This document shows positions 5,946 to 12,699 of a DNA stretch of 13,413 nt, piece after piece. This stretch comes from Candidatus Methanosuratincola sp. (GTDB lineage Archaea > Thermoproteota > Methanomethylicia > Methanomethylicales > Methanomethylicaceae): NCBI GenBank assembly GCA_029907755.1, contig JARYLH010000030.1, forward strand, positions 1 through 13,413. Reading direction: 5' to 3'. Each line of letters opens with the position of its first letter. The stretch's first letter is position 1. The position numbers were made by a program, and so were the translations under genes. The notes beneath the pieces were generated by a model, which was not told the DNA's origin, made no database searches, and worked only from the letters and a program-made list of their open reading frames with translations.

Positions 5946-5954
5946 CTAATATAG
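5946..5954 (-). promoter_or_regulatory. TATA box for a leaderless PHP mRNA
   Basis: The minus strand reads CTATATTAG, centred about 28 nt before the first base of the ATG at 5922. The predicted transcript start coincides with the start codon, consistent with the lack of a Shine-Dalgarno sequence. Confidence 0.5.
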
Positions 5955-6017
5955 TTTGTCAAAATATAAGTCGGAGGTAAAGGAAAAGCAGCGCCGCGGA
6001 GTTCATTACCGCCAAAC

Positions 6018-6027
6018 AATATAAATC
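6018..6027 (+). promoter_or_regulatory. TATA box of the TrpRS-thioredoxin-CcdA operon
   Basis: CAATATAAAT lies so that transcription would begin near 6048, just before the AGGTG ribosome binding site (6053-6057) and the ATG at 6065. Confidence 0.55.
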
Positions 6028-6064
6028 AAACCAGCCCAACTATGAGAGGAAAAGGTGCCAGGAG

Positions 6065-7186
6065 ATGGACAACTCGGATGCGATCGTTACCCCCTGGGAA
6101 GTGAGGGGCGAGGTCGACTACAAGGAGCTCATCGAGAAATTTGGGGTCGATCCGCTGACCCCGGACATAATCGAAAGGCTGAGGAGACATGCGGGCGGGC
6201 TCCACGTGCTGCTCAGGAGGGGTATGTTCTTCTCCCATAGGGAGCTCAACGAGTGGATCGACTCGTACGAGAAGGGCGTCAAGGTAATCCTGTATACAGG
6301 CAGGGGACCCTCTGGGAACACCCACCTTGGGCACCTCATCCCATGGCTTTTCACCAAGTACCTGCAGGACGCCTTCAAGTGCGACCTCTACTTCCAGATC
6401 ACTGATGACGAAAAATTCCTTTTCAACCAGGAGTTGTCGACAGAGCAGGTGGCCGAGTATGCTAAGGAGAACCTGCTCGACATAATAGCTGTCGGGTTCG
6501 ACCCCGAGAGGACCAAGATCTTCACCAACCTCACGTACTCTAAGCCCCTGTACAATGTGGCTGTCAGAGTTGCCAAGCATGTGACTTTTTCGACTGCGAA
6601 AGCAACATTTGGGTTCTCGGAGAGCTCTAATATAGGGATGATCTTCTTCCCTGCAATGCAGGCCGCCCCGTGTTTCATCCACCAGTATTTGAACTCAGAG
6701 GACGCCCATGTGCTGATCCCATGCGCAATTGATCAGGAGCCGTACTGGAGGATCTCAAGAGACGTCGCCCCCAAGTTGGGCTACAGGAAGCCCGCTGGGG
6801 TTTACAGCAAGTTCATCCCCGGGCTCGGGAGCGGAGGGAAGATGAGCGCCAGCCTCCCAGACACGGCGATCTTCCTCTCAGACACGAAGGAAAAGGCGGT
6901 TAAGAAAGTTAAGAATGCGTTCACTGGCGGACAGCCGACAATAAGGGAGCAGAAGGAGAAGGGCGGCAACCCGGATGTCTGTGTCGTGTACAGCTACCTC
7001 TACAGCCTCTTTGATGAGGACGACAAGGCTGTAGCCGAGACGTATGCCTCCTGCAAGGGAGGGGGGCTGGTCTGCGGGGAGTGCAAGGAGAGGCTGGCGA
7101 GAAAAGTGGCTGAATTCCTCGAGCAACACAGGGCAAAGAGGGAGAGGGCCAAGGGTTACGTAGAGAAATTCCTCGTAAGGGAGTAG
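6065..7186 (+). CDS. trpS: Tryptophanyl-tRNA synthetase, archaeal/eukaryal type
   Basis: This 373-residue class I synthetase charges tRNA-Trp. The HIGH-type signature is PSGNTHLGH (82-90), preceded by LYTGRGP, and the KMSKS-type loop is GKMSAS (258-263). Active-site elements typical of the archaeal/eukaryal form are present: FQITDDEKF (110-118), AIDQEPYWR (221-229) and SKFIPGLG (248-255). The C-terminal region has the Cys-containing GGLVCGECK segment seen in archaeal members. Length and N-terminus (an ITPWEV-like IVTPWEV) are normal, so the enzyme looks intact. It is first in an operon: its TAG stop shares one base with the GTG start of the thioredoxin-like gene. I see no obvious link between tryptophan charging and thiol transport beyond shared transcription. 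Confidence 0.96.
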   Translation: MDNSDAIVTPWEVRGEVDYKELIEKFGVDPLTPDIIERLRRHAGGLHVLLRRGMFFSHRELNEWIDSYEKGVKVILYTGRGPSGNTHLGHLIPWLFTKYLQDAFKCDLYFQITDDEKFLFNQELSTEQVAEYAKENLLDIIAVGFDPERTKIFTNLTYSKPLYNVAVRVAKHVTFSTAKATFGFSESSNIGMIFFPAMQAAPCFIHQYLNSEDAHVLIPCAIDQEPYWRISRDVAPKLGYRKPAGVYSKFIPGLGSGGKMSASLPDTAIFLSDTKEKAVKKVKNAFTGGQPTIREQKEKGGNPDVCVVYSYLYSLFDEDDKAVAETYASCKGGGLVCGECKERLARKVAEFLEQHRAKRERAKGYVEKFLVRE

Positions 7187-7620
7187 TGGATTTGAGAAAG
7201 ATAAGGGCCATCATTCTGCTAGCGGCATTGCTCGCCCTTGCATTGGCTGCAGTAGTGGCAACAGAATTATTGACCCCCAGACAAGGATTCCCAGGCACCA
7301 AGGCCATACTTGACCATGCCCAGATAAATGAGTCAGTATCAAGCGGGAAGGGCACAGTATTGTACTTCTCCGCCCCCAATTGTGCAGTCTGCATGTTCCA
7401 GGACGTTTCGATGGATGCTGCATATTCGGAGTACAACCAGCAAGTGAATTTCATATACTTCAAGTATTCGCCGGCATTAGAAGGCGTATTCGAAGACTGG
7501 TCGGTCATCAAAGTGCCCACGCTAGTCTTCATAAACAAGGAAGGGGTCGTCGTAAGCAGGCATAACGGAAACTATCTGAATGTCGAAGAACTAAAAAAGG
7601 AGATAGAGATGATAAGGTAA
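7186..7620 (+). CDS. Membrane-anchored thioredoxin-like protein
   Basis: The 144-residue protein has a hydrophobic signal anchor at about residues 7-28 and a thioredoxin-like domain after it. The redox motif is C66-A-V-C69 in APNCAVCMFQD, and the cis-proline is P111 in IKVPTLVFI, so the active site is intact. The CAVC dipeptide differs from the CGPC of thioredoxin. The domain should face outside the membrane, where it would receive electrons from CcdA, the next gene (overlap TAATG), and reduce disulfides in exported proteins or apocytochromes. The start is GTG at 7186, overlapping the TrpRS stop by one base; TTG at 7192 is an alternative that loses two residues. It is most like thioredoxin/TlpA-type partners of CcdA. 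Confidence 0.88.
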   Translation: MDLRKIRAIILLAALLALALAAVVATELLTPRQGFPGTKAILDHAQINESVSSGKGTVLYFSAPNCAVCMFQDVSMDAAYSEYNQQVNFIYFKYSPALEGVFEDWSVIKVPTLVFINKEGVVVSRHNGNYLNVEELKKEIEMIR

Positions 7621-8237
7621 TGGATCTATTCCAGATTGCATTTGCATTCTCTCTCGGATTCGCAAGCGCAGCCACTCCATGCGTCCTACCCATAGTTCCG
7701 AGTTACCTCGCATTCGTTTTTGGTTCGGAGAGATTCGATCTTCTGAAAGGATCTATGTCAGTGTACTTGGGAGTTCTCGTCGGCGGGATGGCCATAGCTG
7801 CCGCAATTGGGCTTGTTGGCGAGGTCATAGGCGGCAGGTGGTTCTTAGGAGCCTCAGCATCGATCATTTCATTGATAATAATAGACAAGGTTTTCACGCA
7901 CAGGCTCAGGGGTATCCCGACGGGATTCATGAAGGGCAAAAGAGGCACGATAGCAGGATTCTTGTTTGGGATGCTAATAATGCTAATCGCTGCGCCTTGC
8001 ATACTGCCATTGTTGGCAGCACTCTCCATATACGCGTTGACGGTGGGGGAGCTCGCCGCAAGATTCGCGATCATGATGGCTTACTCGGCAGGTCTCGGAT
8101 TGCCCTTCTTCCTGATCGGGGCATCCGCAGGGGTCGGCAAAAAACTTGTAGGGATCTCGAAGTGGTCTGAAAAACTCCAGGTTGCAGTCCTACTAGTCAC
8201 CCTTGGATGGATACTCTGGTCCCTAGCTATCGCCTAG
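7620..8237 (+). CDS. ccdA: CcdA/DsbD-type transmembrane thiol transporter
   Basis: The 205-residue, strongly hydrophobic protein has about six membrane segments. The two redox cysteines lie in the paired motifs TPCVLP (19-24) and APCILP (125-130), which relate the two halves of the protein by pseudo-symmetry as in CcdA and the DsbD membrane domain. It passes reducing equivalents from cytoplasmic thioredoxin across the membrane, here presumably to the thioredoxin-like protein encoded just before it (stop and start share one base, 7620). The final acceptor could be c-type cytochrome maturation or general disulfide reduction; no cytochrome assembly genes are in the window. Its stop codon overlaps the stop of the convergent Lrp-type gene. 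Confidence 0.93.
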   Translation: MDLFQIAFAFSLGFASAATPCVLPIVPSYLAFVFGSERFDLLKGSMSVYLGVLVGGMAIAAAIGLVGEVIGGRWFLGASASIISLIIIDKVFTHRLRGIPTGFMKGKRGTIAGFLFGMLIMLIAAPCILPLLAALSIYALTVGELAARFAIMMAYSAGLGLPFFLIGASAGVGKKLVGISKWSEKLQVAVLLVTLGWILWSLAIA

Positions 8238-8467
8238 GGTGACGCAACAAGTGTAGTCGATTGGATTGATCCAGGGATTCGCCTTATCTTGGTCACTATC
8301 TCGTCTAGCGCGTTGAGATCGTCGATTTCAAGTCTGACAAAGACATCGAACTCGCCATAAACTGCCCTGCACTCGGTCACGCCCTTCAGATTCCTTATCT
8401 CCTTTATTATCTCGTATTCCTTGCCCGTGTCGGTAACAAGGAGCATGTACGCAATAACGCCCACCAT
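8234..8467 (-). CDS. Stand-alone Lrp/AsnC effector-binding (RAM) domain protein
   Basis: From the ATG at 8467 the protein has 77 residues, the size of a single RAM (Lrp/AsnC ligand-binding) domain with no DNA-binding helix-turn-helix. Family features are the opening VIAYMLLVTDTGKEYEI, the Gly turn in AVYGEFDVFVRLE, and the closing KIRRIPGSIQSTTLV. Such proteins form beta-barrel dimers or larger rings that bind amino acids, and may modulate full-length Lrp proteins. The frame stays open to 8557, but the extra N-terminus lacks family resemblance, and GGGGGTG (8475-8481 on the minus strand) is well placed for the ATG at 8467. It overlaps the CcdA stop by 4 nt, tail to tail. Its regulatory target is unknown. 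Confidence 0.82.
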   Translation of the reverse strand: MVGVIAYMLLVTDTGKEYEIIKEIRNLKGVTECRAVYGEFDVFVRLEIDDLNALDEIVTKIRRIPGSIQSTTLVASP

Positions 8468-8636
8468 CAATAATGCACCCCCAGAATAGTCGTGTGAACT
8501 TTTTCTTATCCCTTCCGGCTGGTCGCCCAAAGAGGCGTAAACACAGCGGCATTGCAATAGGGGCGCTGAAGAGATCGCCGGTCAGACGGCAAGCAATATC
8601 AAAAGGCATGCCCACAGATGAAATGGAGGGCGTAGA

Positions 8637-9194
8637 ATGAGGGCAGTAGTAGGCATAACCGGTGCCACAGGTACGATCTACGGCTACAGGCTCCTTCAGA
8701 AACTCAAAGAGCACGGGATCGAGACTGCAATCGTGATCTCTGATTACGCGACGAAGATACTCGAGATGGAGGACGGCAAGTCCGTGGCAGATCTGACCGA
8801 GTTTGGAGAAGTCTACAGCAGCTCTGATCTGATGGCACCGACTGCGAGCGGCAGTTACAAGTTCGACGCGATGGTAATAGTCCCATGCACTATGAAAACG
8901 CTTGCGGAGATCGCGAACGGGTTGTCTTCCAACCTGATCTCTAGGACAGCGGATGTGGCGCTCAAGGAGAGGAGAAAGCTCATACTTGTGACTAGGGAGA
9001 CCCCCCTCAGTCTCGTCCACATAAAGAACATGTTGAAGGCAACCTCAGCAGGCGCCGTCGTGCTCCCAGCATCTCCAGGGTTCTACCACAAACCGAAGAC
9101 GATAGAAGACCTGGTAGATTATGTGGTAGGGAAGGTGCTGGATCAGCTCGGCATAGAGCATGAGCTGTTCAGGAGGTGGGGGGCGGAGAAGTAG
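8637..9194 (+). CDS. ubiX: Flavin prenyltransferase UbiX
   Basis: The 185-residue protein has the UbiX flavoprotein fold. The phosphate-binding start is GITGATG (6-12), followed by VVISDYA-like IVISDYA (32-38), the conserved PCTMKTLA (83-90), the ETPLS element (121-125) and the PASPGFY segment (144-150). It attaches a dimethylallyl group to reduced FMN, giving prenylated FMN, the cofactor of UbiD-type decarboxylases in archaeal prenylquinone or aromatic-acid metabolism. The ATG has a strong ribosome binding site, GGAGGG (8625-8630). No ubiD gene is in the window. The next gene, converging with a 4-nt gap, looks like the LpdD family of prenylated-flavin-associated proteins, which fits a shared cofactor. 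Confidence 0.94.
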   Translation: MRAVVGITGATGTIYGYRLLQKLKEHGIETAIVISDYATKILEMEDGKSVADLTEFGEVYSSSDLMAPTASGSYKFDAMVIVPCTMKTLAEIANGLSSNLISRTADVALKERRKLILVTRETPLSLVHIKNMLKATSAGAVVLPASPGFYHKPKTIEDLVDYVVGKVLDQLGIEHELFRRWGAEK

Positions 9195-9198
9195 GGCG

Positions 9199-9552
9199 TC
9201 ACAGACCAGCCTTCCTCATCAGTTCGACGAGGATGTCGGTGCAGATCAGGGAGTTCTTCACGAGGATCGAGATCTCCTCCCTGGTGGCGTTTTCGATGTG
9301 TATGCCTGCAACTGCGAGGCACCTCTTCCCTGTTGCCCTGCTGACCTTCTCGGAAACCTGGTGCGATACCACGAAGTCTTTGTGGACGGGGATCGAGAAA
9401 GAGACGGTTGAAGCAGAAGGCTCCGACAACGAAAATCCCCCGATGTGGGGTCTCTCGCCGCCCCCGACAAAAACGAGTATATCGTCTCCGGCCTGGATGG
9501 CCTCAGCAAAGATCTGGTACCGCCCTTCTCCGTATCTAGCCTTTAAGCCCAT
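9199..9552 (-). CDS. LpdD-like (prenylated-flavin chaperone type) domain protein
   Basis: The protein has 117 residues from the ATG at 9552, or 120 from a GTG at 9561; the ATG has the better ribosome binding site (GAGTGGT) and is preferred. Counting from the ATG, the motifs are GGGERPHIGG (30-39), a lone His before Lys-Asp (H57), and AGIHIENATREE (82-93). This pattern of a GG-x-PHIG turn, GH/HKD, and a GIH-(I/V)-(D/E)-N/G-A-T end fits small archaeal proteins assigned to the LpdD-like prenylated flavin chaperone domain, as in the lactobacillal gallate decarboxylase operon lpdBCD, where LpdB is UbiX-like. I assign it from memory of the pattern. The convergent neighbour is UbiX, which supports the call. 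Upstream on the same strand the Topo VI-A stop is only 9 nt away, so it is probably expressed as the last gene of the Topo VI unit. Confidence 0.72.
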   Translation of the reverse strand: MGLKARYGEGRYQIFAEAIQAGDDILVFVGGGERPHIGGFSLSEPSASTVSFSIPVHKDFVVSHQVSEKVSRATGKRCLAVAGIHIENATREEISILVKNSLICTDILVELMRKAGL

Positions 9553-9561
9553 TCTGACCAC

Positions 9562-10716
9562 TCAGACTATCCAGTCTTTGCTCGCCAGCTTCTCAGGCAG
9601 GTAGACGTCGGAGAGGAACCTGAAGCCTTTGGATGATTTGGCCTCGATCTCGGCCTTCACGCGGCGCTCGAGGAAGAGGTGGATCTCCTGGCGCCACCGT
9701 TTAGAGTCGTAGAACCACGGGTACCTCGGCTTCTTTGTCTTTGGATCCCTAACGAGGAGCTCCTTGGCCCTCTTTATGTCCATCTCGTTAGCCTTTATGA
9801 GGTGATCCTTAGGGACTTCGTACTTCTCGAGATCAGTCATAGTAAGACCCAGGAACTTCGCCTCGGGGCAGGCTAGCCGGAAGGATTCGTAAGAGAGGCT
9901 GATGCTGCCTGCCCTGTAGGTCGAGTATATGTACCACCCGAATGGGTCTGCATCAGTCAGGACGTATACAGGCAAGCCCCACTCTTCGTTGAGGCGCCTC
10001 ACCATCCTCCGGGTTGCCCTGTCCGCCTGCCCCTTCCCCGTGATAAGAACGCACTTGTTCCTCCTCCAGAACTCATAGTCATTGAGGCGCTGGAATATTG
10101 CATCCTTCTCCACAACCAAAACGTATTCGGCGTCGACGCTCACAATCTGGATCTGGTCGCACAGCGAGGGTATGTTGAATGCACCAATTCCGAATTTGGA
10201 GCAGTCGATCTTGTTCCCCTTGGACTGGAGGACAATCTCCCCAACGAGGGCACCCCTAGACTCTGCCACAACACCCATCTGCTCTCGGAGCAGTCCAGTC
10301 ATTACTTCGATGTCCTGGAATATGTTGTTGGACTCGTCCTGGCTGTTGAAAGTCTCGATGTTTGTGCCTTCAATTGTGTGAAGTGTGTAGTAATAGAGAT
10401 CCCTTATGGTCGGGTGATCGTCATGCTGGAGGGCCTCGTATATGCCTCTCGCGAGAAGCAGAGTCTGCATGAAAGACCTCACTTCGCTGATGTCGTTAAA
10501 CCTGCGCTCGCTCATCCTCTCACCGAGCGTCAGGATCTGGCGATGCTCGTCGTAAACGGTGTTGGAGGCGGTCCTTACAGGGATCCTGAGGACGGGCGGC
10601 TTCGACTCGGCTATATCTGAGGCCAAGTTCATAAAGATCTGGCGGAGCTTCTTGGCGGAGTCGTCGAAGCTCTCAAGCGGCCGCAAGTTCTGCTCTTGCT
10701 TTCTGCTTTTGACCAC
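9562..10716 (-). CDS. top6A: DNA topoisomerase VI subunit A (Spo11-like)
   Basis: The 384-residue catalytic subunit has a winged-helix 5Y-CAP domain and a Toprim domain. The DNA-cleaving tyrosine is most likely Y109 in the run RDLYYY (105-110), the counterpart of the Spo11 active tyrosine. The Toprim acidic residues are E203 (VVEKDA) and D255/D257 (TDADPFGWYIYSTYRAGS), which hold Mg. With subunit B it forms the A2B2 type IIB enzyme that relaxes and unlinks duplex DNA with ATP. The start is GTG at 10716. The ribosome binding site GAGGTGAT lies over the end and stop codon of Topo VI-B, and the 4-nt gap suggests translational coupling. Length is normal. Confidence 0.96.
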   Translation of the reverse strand: MVKSRKQEQNLRPLESFDDSAKKLRQIFMNLASDIAESKPPVLRIPVRTASNTVYDEHRQILTLGERMSERRFNDISEVRSFMQTLLLARGIYEALQHDDHPTIRDLYYYTLHTIEGTNIETFNSQDESNNIFQDIEVMTGLLREQMGVVAESRGALVGEIVLQSKGNKIDCSKFGIGAFNIPSLCDQIQIVSVDAEYVLVVEKDAIFQRLNDYEFWRRNKCVLITGKGQADRATRRMVRRLNEEWGLPVYVLTDADPFGWYIYSTYRAGSISLSYESFRLACPEAKFLGLTMTDLEKYEVPKDHLIKANEMDIKRAKELLVRDPKTKKPRYPWFYDSKRWRQEIHLFLERRVKAEIEAKSSKGFRFLSDVYLPEKLASKDWIV

Positions 10717-10720
10717 ACGA

Positions 10721-12658
10721 TCACCTCAAGTACTCCTCAAGGGTAAACTGCTGCTTCTTCGGCTTCGGGGGCGGGATCTTCGCGACCTCCTCGGCTTTCT
10801 CTTCCGGACGGTGCGGGATTGCCTCGGAGTCGGCAATAGGCAGGGGCGGCTCTTCTGGCTTGGGCTTGTGTGCAGTTTTGGCTTTTTGCTTCGACTTTAT
10901 GGATTCCATCAGCTTGCCGTATATCAGCGCCTGATCCTGTCCGGTCAGGACGGATATGTCCCTAGCTATCTCCTTCGCATAGATCTGGAATATGCTTTGC
11001 CTGTGCTGCTCGTGTTCCTGCCTTTGCCGGTGAGATATGTACCCCTGGATCAGCCTCCCGAGGCTTTGAAGTGCTAGCCTGAGCTGCTCCCGGATCTCCT
11101 CGTGGTAGGCTACAGCAAACTTCCCAGGAACCGAGTAGGGCACCTTAGTGGAAACCAGCGAGACTATAATCACGAGCGGCGCCATCGGGAGATTCCCCTC
11201 GTCCTGGGGCAGCTTGTAGTTCCTCCAGTTTATCTCCTTCACAACCTTGTACAGCAGGCAGTCCTTTGAGTCATAGATGAGCGGGCATTTGTTCGCAAGG
11301 CGGATCACCCTCGATTTGAAGACGCCTTCCTTGACCCGCTCGCAGTCCTCGATCACGGATTGACCGCCGTAAGCTGCCCCGACCTCGATCTGGAACGGGA
11401 CGCCGCGGTACGACCACGGTTCCCTAGATGCGGTGCAGATGAACTCCGCATCGGGGTAGATCCTCCTTATTGACTGGCGGAGGGCATCCTCGCCTATCGG
11501 GCTGAGGACGTCCAAGGGCGGGCGCATCAAATCGCCTTCCCTTGCGGCCTTCAGCAGGGCTTCAACGTCGATCTCCTTTGGCGGGGAGGACGGTGTAAGC
11601 CCCGAAGCCTTCAGCAGCTCTTCGGCTTTGGCATCAGAGATCCTGACAAAATGCCTCACCAAGAACTGCTTTGCAGTAGCGCAGCAGGTGTCGTTTGACC
11701 TCATCTCGAGGAGCGCGCCAGGCTCCATCGAAAGCAGGTGTGGCTTGATCTCCTTCGGGGGAGGAGGCAGCGTTTGATTGGCCCTCTCGAAGTGGAGCAC
11801 TTTGGGCTCCTGCCCTGGCTGGGCAACAACCGTGAACTTGAGGTCTGCGTGCGGATTAGCGAGTGAGAGCTCCTTTATGAAGGACTCGACCTTTTGGGTG
11901 TAGTCCCCTGCGATCATGAGCTCGACCCTTGTCCCGTGGGGCTTGGGGAAGTCCACCTCTTCAGAGGAAACCAGCATAGGAGAGTTCTTCTCGGTGTCTA
12001 TCTTCAAGACAACGCGAAACGCCTTCGGGTCGGACTCGGTCTTTGTCGTTATCACTGCTGGCTCGAGGGACGTGAGCTGGGCGTATATTATTGCAGCGTG
12101 GACGCCCAACCCCTGCTGCCCGCGGGACTGCTTGAATGAGAAGAACTTCGACCCGTAGAGGACGCTGCCGAAGCATTTTGCAACCTTGCCCTTCACGACC
12201 CCGCATCCGTTGTCCTCGACAACGAGCTTGAAGACGGGAAAGGTCCTAAGGCTCCCGTCCTTTGTCTTGTTTGTGACTACTTCGTATTTCTTAGTGGTTG
12301 CCGTAAGTTCCACATTAACCTCTGGCAGGACGCCCATCGCTTCGCAGGCGTCGAGGGAATTGTCCATCAGCTCCTTAATTGTCTGGACGAGCGCATGCTC
12401 CGGATCGCCGAAACCGAGCTGGCCCAGGTTTTGGCGGTAGTACTGGGCAGGATTTACCGCCCGCATCTTCCTGGCCTCAATCTCTGCTGCGGTGAGAAGC
12501 TCCTTGTGGAGAGGCTTGGCGCGTTTCCGCTTCGCGGGGCCGGCCTTTCCACTAGGAGCTACCTTCTTGTGCGCCTTGCCCTGTGCCCCAATTTCCGGAG
12601 TCGCCTCAACCAACAATATACCCTCGCACGACGGAATGCCAGAATTTACGCTTACCAC
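10721..12658 (-). CDS. top6B: DNA topoisomerase VI subunit B, with long N- and C-terminal tails
   Basis: The 645-residue ATPase subunit carries the GHKL motifs KELMDNSLDA (95-104), DNGCG (149-153) and SRGQQGLGVH (178-187), then the H2TH and transducer domains ending near residue 575. ATP binding dimerises the subunits and gates strand passage by Topo VI-A. Two tails stand out. Residues about 20-55 are Lys/Ala-rich. Residues about 590-635 are Pro/Lys/Glu-rich and probably disordered, ending in QFTLEEYL (637-644), a match to the PCNA-interacting box Q-x-x-(L/I/M)-x-x-(F/Y)-x. The start is uncertain. GTG 12658 gives the full frame, but the TATA-like box at 12673-12679 predicts a transcript start near 12650. 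A GAGGG site (12621-12625) then favours TTG at 12616 or 12613, removing 14-15 residues. The gene follows AMP phosphorylase by 41 nt and is coupled to Topo VI-A. Confidence 0.96.
   Translation of the reverse strand: MVSVNSGIPSCEGILLVEATPEIGAQGKAHKKVAPSGKAGPAKRKRAKPLHKELLTAAEIEARKMRAVNPAQYYRQNLGQLGFGDPEHALVQTIKELMDNSLDACEAMGVLPEVNVELTATTKKYEVVTNKTKDGSLRTFPVFKLVVEDNGCGVVKGKVAKCFGSVLYGSKFFSFKQSRGQQGLGVHAAIIYAQLTSLEPAVITTKTESDPKAFRVVLKIDTEKNSPMLVSSEEVDFPKPHGTRVELMIAGDYTQKVESFIKELSLANPHADLKFTVVAQPGQEPKVLHFERANQTLPPPPKEIKPHLLSMEPGALLEMRSNDTCCATAKQFLVRHFVRISDAKAEELLKASGLTPSSPPKEIDVEALLKAAREGDLMRPPLDVLSPIGEDALRQSIRRIYPDAEFICTASREPWSYRGVPFQIEVGAAYGGQSVIEDCERVKEGVFKSRVIRLANKCPLIYDSKDCLLYKVVKEINWRNYKLPQDEGNLPMAPLVIIVSLVSTKVPYSVPGKFAVAYHEEIREQLRLALQSLGRLIQGYISHRQRQEHEQHRQSIFQIYAKEIARDISVLTGQDQALIYGKLMESIKSKQKAKTAHKPKPEEPPLPIADSEAIPHRPEEKAEEVAKIPPPKPKKQQFTLEEYLR
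10727..10750 (-). other. Candidate PIP box at the C-terminus of Topo VI-B
   Basis: These bases encode QFTLEEYL, one residue before the stop. Q1, L4, Y7 and L8 fit the PCNA-interacting peptide consensus, including archaeal variants with an aromatic plus Leu pair such as those at the ends of clamp-loader and nuclease proteins. It follows a Pro/Lys-rich linker. Confidence 0.5.
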
Positions 12659-12672
12659 TAATTGTGGAAATG

Positions 12673-12679
12673 TATTTAT
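12673..12679 (-). promoter_or_regulatory. TATA box before Topo VI-B
   Basis: ATAAATA on the minus strand, in the 41-nt gap after AMP phosphorylase, predicts a transcript start near 12650. The topoisomerase VI genes may therefore have their own promoter in addition to any read-through from upstream. Confidence 0.45.
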
Positions 12680-12699
12680 CGTTTCCCGGAGTCGCAGGA

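Noticed and set aside
6026..6682. Long minus-strand open frame opposite TrpRS
   Set aside because: It is a shadow of a well-supported gene with typical antisense composition.
8468..8557. N-terminal extension of the RAM-domain gene
   Set aside because: It lacks domain resemblance, while a GGGGGTG site supports ATG 8467.
8328..9020. Minus-strand open frame of 230 codons opposite UbiX
   Set aside because: It overlaps UbiX and the Lrp-type gene; no domain is visible, and it is explained by the codon bias of UbiX.
10559..11077. Plus-strand open frame opposite the Topo VI genes
   Set aside because: Leu/Arg-rich shadow of Topo VI-A and VI-B.
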